A stretch of DNA of 64,000 nucleotides from Aurantimonas endophytica. Lineage in GTDB: Bacteria > Pseudomonadota > Alphaproteobacteria > Rhizobiales > Rhizobiaceae. The notes below the pieces were generated by a model. The model saw only the letters and a program-made list of their open reading frames with translations, had not been told where the DNA came from and did no database searches. How positions within the stretch are numbered: the stretch's first letter is position 1; every line of letters begins with the position of its first letter. Shown here piece by piece: positions 59,134-64,000 of the stretch. A program made the translations under genes and the position numbers. The stretch covers positions 1,364,001-1,428,000 of the forward strand of contig NZ_JACIEM010000001.1 of assembly GCF_014196845.1 (NCBI RefSeq). Direction: 5' to 3'.

Positions 59134-59991
59134 CTAGCCGACCGCCTGCCGCGCTTTGGCCTCGAGCCGCGCGCCCAGCGTCTCGATGTCGTCGCCCTCG
59201 GCCTTGGGGATGATCCGGTACGCGGCGTTGACGAAGCAGAACAGCGCGAAGCCCAGCAGGCCGACACAGACCGCCGCGACCAGTACCTGCCCGTACGGCT
59301 GCCCTGTCAGCCAGTCGAACGCCCCGTCGAGCCCGCCCGCCTCGTCCGGATTGGCACGCCAGGCGGCGTAGAGAAACAGTCCGCCGATGATCGCGATGAT
59401 CGCGCCCTGGGCCGCGAGCCCTGCCTTCAGCATGAAGTTCCACTGCTCGGTGAAGTGGTTGGCGCGCAGTTCCTCGCGGTACTTTTCCTTCCAGGCCTTG
59501 TGGACGTAGTAGCCACCGGCGCCGAGAATGATCAGGCCCACGACGCCGACGATCCAGCGGCCGGCCGGCCATCCCATGACGGTCGCCACCGCATCGGTGA
59601 TCGTCGATTCGCTGTCGCCGCCGCCTCCGCCGCCGGCGAACAGCAGCGTGAAGGCCGAAAAGCCGATCGCCAGATGGACGAGACCTGTGACCAGCATGCC
59701 CGCCCGCGCCACCAGCCCTTTGGTCTCGGTGCCGTAATCCTCGAGGTCATAATAGGCGTCGATCAGGCGCCAGATCGCATAGGCCACCATGCCGAGGAAG
59801 ATCAGGAACAGCACGATCATCCCCCAGCCGGTGTTCTCCAGCTGCTCCAGCGCCGAGGACGTCCCCTGCGCCTGCCCGCCCAGCCAGATCGCGTAGAGCG
59901 AGAAGCCCGCGACCACGAGATAGACCAGACCGCGCCCGGCATAGCCGGCGCGCATGATCGGGATGGACCAGGAGAAATCGGTTGAGGGCAT
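59134..59991 (-). CDS. DUF1206 family membrane protein
   Basis: A 285-residue polytopic membrane protein of the DUF1206 family, function unknown. It is built of three similar two-helix units, each starting near an RAGYAGRGLVYLVVAGF-type motif (about 14, 97 and 185: ARAGMLVTGLVHLAIGFSAF and LKAGLAAQGAIIAIIGG). Six membrane helices are expected. A short Gly-rich insert lies near residue 120. It stands alone between the AT-rich orphan and the RNase T2 gene. Confidence 0.88.
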   Translation of the reverse strand: MPSTDFSWSIPIMRAGYAGRGLVYLVVAGFSLYAIWLGGQAQGTSSALEQLENTGWGMIVLFLIFLGMVAYAIWRLIDAYYDLEDYGTETKGLVARAGMLVTGLVHLAIGFSAFTLLFAGGGGGGDSESTITDAVATVMGWPAGRWIVGVVGLIILGAGGYYVHKAWKEKYREELRANHFTEQWNFMLKAGLAAQGAIIAIIGGLFLYAAWRANPDEAGGLDGAFDWLTGQPYGQVLVAAVCVGLLGFALFCFVNAAYRIIPKAEGDDIETLGARLEAKARQAVG

Positions 59992-60118
59992 GCTGAACTC
60001 CGCGAATTGACTCCTTCGTCAATCGCCGGGGCCATGCATCGTTCCCGCGCGTGCACCTCGGGCGGCTTCCGCCGGCGCGGCCCGCCGGGGCACGGCATGG
60101 ACCCCGCCGGCCCCGCCG

Positions 60119-61147
60119 CTACTGCAGCCCGACCGCGTCGACCACGCCGCCGGGACAGCCCCCGTCGGTCGTCGGCGCCGCCAGGATCAATTCGGCGATG
60201 TCCGCTTCCGGGTCGATCTCGCCCGCCAGCCCGACCGTCAGCTCGACGACGATGCGCCGCCCGCCGTCATTGGCGCAGGCCACCCGCACCCGTTCGCCCG
60301 CGCCTTCCCCGAACGCATCGTCGAAGGCGGCACGGATCTCGGCCTGCGTGACCTCCTCGCCGATCCGATCGGCAAACAGCGTCCGCACCGCGGAGCCGTT
60401 CACCGCCGACATGACGATCAGCGAGTCGGCGAAATATTCCTCCGCGTCGGTGCCGTAGCAGGTGCCGTGCTTGATCCATTCGTGCCGTTCCAGCGCCGAG
60501 CGCGTCCCCGGCATCGCCTCGTCGAGCGCCGCCTGCGTCTCGGACGAAAGCTCCACGGGTGCCAGCTCGCTCCAGCGCCCGGCCCGGTCGTCGGCCCTGT
60601 CCTCGGCGGAGACCTCGCAATATTCGACGCCGCGCGGCTGCGGCCAGAGCCCGTGCAGCGAGAAATGCGTCGTGTCGAAGCGACCCTCGGTCTGCTCGGC
60701 GCATTCGGGCTTGGACGGCCGCGTCTCGCAGAAGGCCGGCTGCCAGCTGATGGCGATCACCAGATCCGGATGCGCCCCGCCGGCCGTCTGGCCACCGCCC
60801 GCGACCGGCCCCGTGTCGCCGCCTTGCGTGCTTCCGGCGCTGCCGTCGCTCGGCGCGACCATTTCCACCCAGTCGCCGCAGCCCTTGGCGATCCAGCGCC
60901 GCGACGGTTCGGCGCCCGGCACCTCGATGAGATAATGCGTGCCATTCGCCCGGTTCTCGCCGATCAGCCGATAGGCGCGCTCCACGACGAGGCTGACATT
61001 CCCGGGATTGGCCTCGCTGCGGATCGCCGGCGTCGCCGCACACGTGGACCGGGCCACGACGAAACCGTCCAGCGGCACCTGCGCCCGCACCTGCCCGGAC
61101 GGCAGGATAAGGCCGACACACGCCAACAGGAGAAGACTTCGTTTCAT
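60119..61147 (-). CDS. Secreted ribonuclease T2 family protein with extra N-terminal domain
   Basis: A predicted extracellular or periplasmic RNase of 342 residues. Residues 1-22 are a signal peptide ending QVRAQ. Residues 24-95 form a small extra domain with two cysteines, also found as a stand-alone protein upstream. A Gly/Ser/Thr linker (about 100-125) leads to the T2 domain, with active-site motifs HFSLHGLWPQ (His165) and HEWIKHGTC (His222, His227). Both catalytic sites are intact, so it should be active. It follows the stand-alone domain gene by 88 nt on the same strand. Confidence 0.92.
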   Translation of the reverse strand: MKRSLLLLACVGLILPSGQVRAQVPLDGFVVARSTCAATPAIRSEANPGNVSLVVERAYRLIGENRANGTHYLIEVPGAEPSRRWIAKGCGDWVEMVAPSDGSAGSTQGGDTGPVAGGGQTAGGAHPDLVIAISWQPAFCETRPSKPECAEQTEGRFDTTHFSLHGLWPQPRGVEYCEVSAEDRADDRAGRWSELAPVELSSETQAALDEAMPGTRSALERHEWIKHGTCYGTDAEEYFADSLIVMSAVNGSAVRTLFADRIGEEVTQAEIRAAFDDAFGEGAGERVRVACANDGGRRIVVELTVGLAGEIDPEADIAELILAAPTTDGGCPGGVVDAVGLQ

Positions 61148-61235
61148 CCCGGCACCCCTGGCGTCAATTATTTCAGACGATATACATCGAAAATACTACA
61201 TCCGCCTGGAATTGGCGAGCCACCGCACATGACAT

Positions 61236-61568
61236 TCAGGTGAAACGTGTCGGCTTTGCTTGCCCGAGGCTGGCGGCCTGGCCTTCGGACTCGACGCGGC
61301 CGCAGCCGATCGCCACCCAGCGCAGGGGCGGCTCCGCACCCGGGATCTCGATGAGATAATGCGTCGCCGGCGCAGCGGTCCGCGCCACCAGCCGGTATTC
61401 GCGCCCGGGCTCCGTGGCGACAGCACCCGGATTGTCGACGGTTCCGATCTCGGGCAGCGACGGGCAGCGCGCCTCGGCGATGAAGCGGCCGGTGACCGGC
61501 ACGTTGGCGAATGCCGGCCCGCCGAGGAGGACGATGGCGCCAAGAAACATGGGGGTGAGAATTCGCAT
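61236..61568 (-). CDS. Stand-alone paralog of the RNase T2 N-terminal domain
   Basis: A secreted protein of 110 residues: signal peptide (1-21, ending AFA), then a domain that aligns without gaps with residues 24-91 of the downstream RNase T2, about half of positions identical, including NPG, the block THYLIE, PGAEP and both cysteines. It stops shortly after the domain, with no RNase part. It may be a truncated duplicate or a real single-domain protein (inhibitor or targeting partner). The ATG at 61568 begins the signal peptide. Confidence 0.75.
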   Translation of the reverse strand: MRILTPMFLGAIVLLGGPAFANVPVTGRFIAEARCPSLPEIGTVDNPGAVATEPGREYRLVARTAAPATHYLIEIPGAEPPLRWVAIGCGRVESEGQAASLGQAKPTRFT

Positions 61569-61727
61569 CCCCCGCGCTAGCAAGGCGATGGGGCAGGAGC
61601 AAGGACGCCGGACCGATCCGGCGGCCGACCTGCCGCCGCGCCGCGACCCACCATCCCGCGCTACGCCCTGTCTCGCCAGCCGCCCGGCTCTATCTCCGCC
61701 GCCAGCAATGGCGTACCGGCGAGGCTG

Positions 61728-62663
61728 ATGTTCGACGACCAGTTCACTATCGACAGCCGCTCCGGCGCCGCCGTGCACGTCTACAGCCGCAAGGCGGTCG
61801 GCGCACCGCGCGGCATCGTCCTGATCTTCCATGGCCTCGCCGAACATGCCGGCCGCTACGCACGGTTGGCCGGCGAACTCGCCGATGCCGGCTATCACGT
61901 CTTCGCCCACGACCATCGCGGCCACGGCTCCACCGTCGCCGCCGATGCCGTCCTCCGTCGCTTCGCCCGCAAGGGCGGCGCCGAGAAGGTGATGCTCGAC
62001 TGCCGGGCGGTGCATGCCGAAGCCATCGCCCGTTGTCCCGGCCTGCCGGTCGCGGTCTTCGGCCATTCGATGGGCGGCATCATCGCCATGAACTATGCCC
62101 AGCGCCATGGCGGCGATCTCGCCGCCCTCGCCGTCTGGAATGCCGACCTCTCGACCGGCCTGGAGGAGCGCGTTGGCCGCGCCGCGCTGAAGGTCGAGAA
62201 GGCGCTGAAGGGCTCCGACGTGCCGAGCCGGCTCATCCAGCGTGCGACCTTCGAGGCCTGGGGCAAGGCGATTGAGCCGCGGCGCACGATGTTCGACTGG
62301 CTGTCCCACGATCCGCTGGCGGTGGACGCCTATATCGCCGACCCGCTCTGCGGCTTCTCGCCCAGCATCTCGATGATGGAGGACGTCCTGTCACTGATGT
62401 TCCAGGGCGGCTCGGAAGCCGGCCTGTCGATGCTGCCGGGCGGCCTGCCCGTCCACCTCCTCGCCGGAACCGGCGATCCGGCGACCGGCTACGGCGAGGC
62501 GGCACGCCAGCTGGCCGGCCGGCTACGGCTTGCCGGCAGCCACGACGTCACGGTCGACATCGCAGACGGTGCCCGCCACGAGACGCTGCACGAGATCGAG
62601 CCATGGCGAGGCGCGGCGGTCACGAGCCTCCTCGCCTGGCTGCACGCGAAGCTGCCCGGTTGA
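61728..62663 (+). CDS. Alpha/beta hydrolase, monoacylglycerol lipase-like
   Basis: A 311-residue serine hydrolase of the Hydrolase_4 (lysophospholipase/monoglyceride lipase) group. The oxyanion motif is FHGLAEHAGRY (about 34), HDHRGHG follows (about 64), the nucleophile lies in FGHSMGGIIAMNYA (about 112), the acid in LLAGTGDPATGYG (about 246) and the histidine in GARHETLHE (about 283). The HGLAEH and HDHRGHGxS motifs are typical of this group. No signal peptide. It diverges from the domain paralog gene. Confidence 0.9.
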   Translation: MFDDQFTIDSRSGAAVHVYSRKAVGAPRGIVLIFHGLAEHAGRYARLAGELADAGYHVFAHDHRGHGSTVAADAVLRRFARKGGAEKVMLDCRAVHAEAIARCPGLPVAVFGHSMGGIIAMNYAQRHGGDLAALAVWNADLSTGLEERVGRAALKVEKALKGSDVPSRLIQRATFEAWGKAIEPRRTMFDWLSHDPLAVDAYIADPLCGFSPSISMMEDVLSLMFQGGSEAGLSMLPGGLPVHLLAGTGDPATGYGEAARQLAGRLRLAGSHDVTVDIADGARHETLHEIEPWRGAAVTSLLAWLHAKLPG

Positions 62664-62725
62664 ATCGGCGACGTTGAAACCGGCAATGCGCCGCTGCAGA
62701 TTATCGGTAGTCTCGGGAGGGGACG

Positions 62726-63169
62726 ATGAACGAGCTGATCGAGCCGGACCTTTTGTCGGCCGCCTTTACCCAGGCGTCGCGGCTGTTGGTGGCGGCAATC
62801 CTGACCGGCGCCATCGGATTCGAGCGCGAGCGCAACGAGCATGATGCCGGGCTGCGCACGCACATGCTGGTCGGCATCGGCGCCTGCGTCTTCACGCTGC
62901 TGATGGTGCAGCTGATCCACCGCTTCGAGGGTGACGACATCCGTTCCGACCCGATCCGGATCGTCGAGGCGATCACCGCCGGCGTCGCCTTCCTTGCCGC
63001 CGGCGCGATCATCCAGGCGCGCGGTCAGGTCAGGGGGCTGACCACCGGCGCGTCGCTCTGGCTGGCCGGCGCGGTCGGGCTTGCCTGCGGCCTCGGCGAG
63101 TACGTCCTGGCGATCATCGCCGTTGTGATGACCCTGATCATCCTGCGTCTGGTGAAGTTGCTGGAGTGA
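62726..63169 (+). CDS. MgtC/SapB family membrane protein
   Basis: A 147-residue membrane protein of the MgtC/SapB family with four helices. The conserved segment IGFERERNEHDAGLRTHMLVGIGA (in two parts, about 31-52) is diagnostic. The C-terminal soluble domain of pathogen MgtC is missing, as in most environmental members. The function is not settled; MgtC modulates the F-type ATPase and growth at low magnesium in Salmonella. Its 3' end overlaps the converging gene by 32 nt. Confidence 0.9.
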   Translation: MNELIEPDLLSAAFTQASRLLVAAILTGAIGFERERNEHDAGLRTHMLVGIGACVFTLLMVQLIHRFEGDDIRSDPIRIVEAITAGVAFLAAGAIIQARGQVRGLTTGASLWLAGAVGLACGLGEYVLAIIAVVMTLIILRLVKLLE

Positions 63170-64000
63170 CGGCCACGTTACCCTCGTCGAGCAGCGCCTC
63201 CGGAGCCGGCGGGCCGATGAACAGCGACGCGTCCGGCTCCGCCTGCACCATCCGGTAGGTCGAAAGGTCGTCCTCGGTCAGCACGTAGAGCTCTTCCGGC
63301 GGCGTCTGCATCGCCTTGATCCATACCGCCGGATCGACGCCCATCTCGACCAGCAATTCCTGGCAGCGCGCGATCGTCGCCTGGATCTCCGAGATCGAGG
63401 CGCCCACGTCCCGCAGTTCCGGCATGCCGGGAATGTCGACGGCATAGACCTGGTGCACGCCGACCCAGGCGTCCGTCCCGGCTGCCCGCGTCACCCCGCC
63501 GGCCAGAACCAGCGGGCATGCCGAGGCGCAATAGCCGTCGTCGGGCACCGAGGTGGAAAGCCGCAGCCGCCTGATCTCGCGCGCCATCTCGATCGCGTCG
63601 TCGACAGAGCCGCCCGGCGAATGCAGATGCACGGTCGACCCGGCTCTGATGCCCTGCTCGGCAAGAAATTCCGTCAGCTGCGCGCCGGTGCCGATCTCGA
63701 TCCGTCCGATCGCCGTTACCGCGCCGCCCGGCGCCGCGACGAAACGCATCGGCTCGGCCATCGCCTCGCCGCCCACCGGCCCGTCATAGCCCGGCAGCGT
63801 CGGCTCGCCGCGATCCGGCCCGACCGGGATCGTGCGCGGCAGATAGGGCCGGACCTGGTCGCCCGGCTCCGGCCGCTGCAACGGCAGCGGCTCGGTCCGC
63901 ATCGTCCGTTCGACATCTGCTGTCGCTGCCGCCAGGTCGCGATAGTCGAGATAGACGATCGCCGCCGAGACGGCGAGCAACGACACGAATACGCCGCGCA
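63138..64000 (-). CDS. ClpP/crotonase-fold protein, partial at window edge
   Basis: At least 287 residues are visible; the frame is open to the right edge and an internal GTG lies at 63986. A hydrophobic segment (AVSAAIVYLDY) near the visible N-terminus suggests a membrane anchor. A ClpP-like serine protease fold follows: VHLHSPGGSVDDAIEMA (about residue 122), the candidate nucleophile serine in GYCASACPLVLAGG (about 153) and His in WVGVHQ. The C-terminal 90 residues are helical and acidic. Similar periplasmic ClpP-like proteins are common in Hyphomicrobiales; their targets are unknown. Confidence 0.8.
   Translation of the reverse strand, partial: RGVFVSLLAVSAAIVYLDYRDLAAATADVERTMRTEPLPLQRPEPGDQVRPYLPRTIPVGPDRGEPTLPGYDGPVGGEAMAEPMRFVAAPGGAVTAIGRIEIGTGAQLTEFLAEQGIRAGSTVHLHSPGGSVDDAIEMAREIRRLRLSTSVPDDGYCASACPLVLAGGVTRAAGTDAWVGVHQVYAVDIPGMPELRDVGASISEIQATIARCQELLVEMGVDPAVWIKAMQTPPEELYVLTEDDLSTYRMVQAEPDASLFIGPPAPEALLDEGNVAVTPATSPDAG

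Overview
The window is about 64 kb of high-GC chromosome from an alphaproteobacterium of the order Hyphomicrobiales (Rhizobiales). A family such as Aurantimonadaceae is possible, but that placement is an impression, not a measurement. The main signs are a complete division and cell-wall (dcw) cluster, an alphaproteobacterial type A RNase P RNA gene next to mraZ, GC-rich mosaic repeats of the rhizobial type, a Tim44-like protein, an HWE histidine kinase and CtrA-type TTAA-N7-TTAAC sites. No tRNA, rRNA, CRISPR array, insertion sequence or prophage was seen.

Layout. 1-640: a RelE-like toxin and HTH antitoxin module cut by the left edge. 748-5800: a membrane-anchored hydrolase, a CoxE-type VWA protein, a Tim44-like protein, the AzlCD exporter and a secreted YbjN-like protein. 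6023-9490: glutathione-dependent formaldehyde oxidation (frmA, fghA), then a translationally coupled pair of a GntA-like (YqcI/YcgG) haem enzyme and a DUF1989 protein. 9507-36905, all on the minus strand: mraZ-rsmH-ftsL-ftsI-murE-murF-mraY-murD-ftsW-murG-murC-murB, then 1.3 kb of repeats, then ddlB-ftsQ-ftsA-ftsZ, lpxC, bamD, recN, an FAD monooxygenase and ligA. 37418-37860: rnpB. 37960-43015: four peptidoglycan hydrolases with a TerB-DnaJ protein and a small lipoprotein. 43084-44174: a RES-Xre toxin-antitoxin pair. 44439-52739: metabolic and housekeeping genes, including a type III decarboxylase, an amidase, metF with its ArsR-methyltransferase regulator, trmO, a MOSC protein and DedA. 52891-55159: a pseudo-receiver, a response regulator and an HWE kinase. 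55399-64000: ettA, a GST, an AT-rich orphan, DUF1206, RNase T2 with a stand-alone copy of its N-terminal domain, a lipase, MgtC and a ClpP-fold protein cut by the right edge.

How the genes work together. The dcw genes build lipid II (MurE, MurF, MurD, MurC, MurB, Ddl, MraY, MurG), polymerise it at the septum (FtsW, FtsI) and assemble the divisome (FtsL, FtsQ, FtsA, FtsZ). lpxC and bamD tie this to outer-membrane building. Four TGGG repeats at 10-bp spacing overlap a good promoter upstream of mraZ, and a CtrA-type site lies 58 bp upstream of its -35. A second CtrA-type site lies just upstream of ddlB. The cluster therefore probably has two cell-cycle-controlled transcription units split by the repeat block.

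Most of the window is core chromosome. The least explained items are the GntA-like/DUF1989 pair, the RNase T2 N-terminal domain paralog, the pseudo-receiver beside the HWE system, the AT-rich orphan gene and the repeat block inside the dcw cluster.
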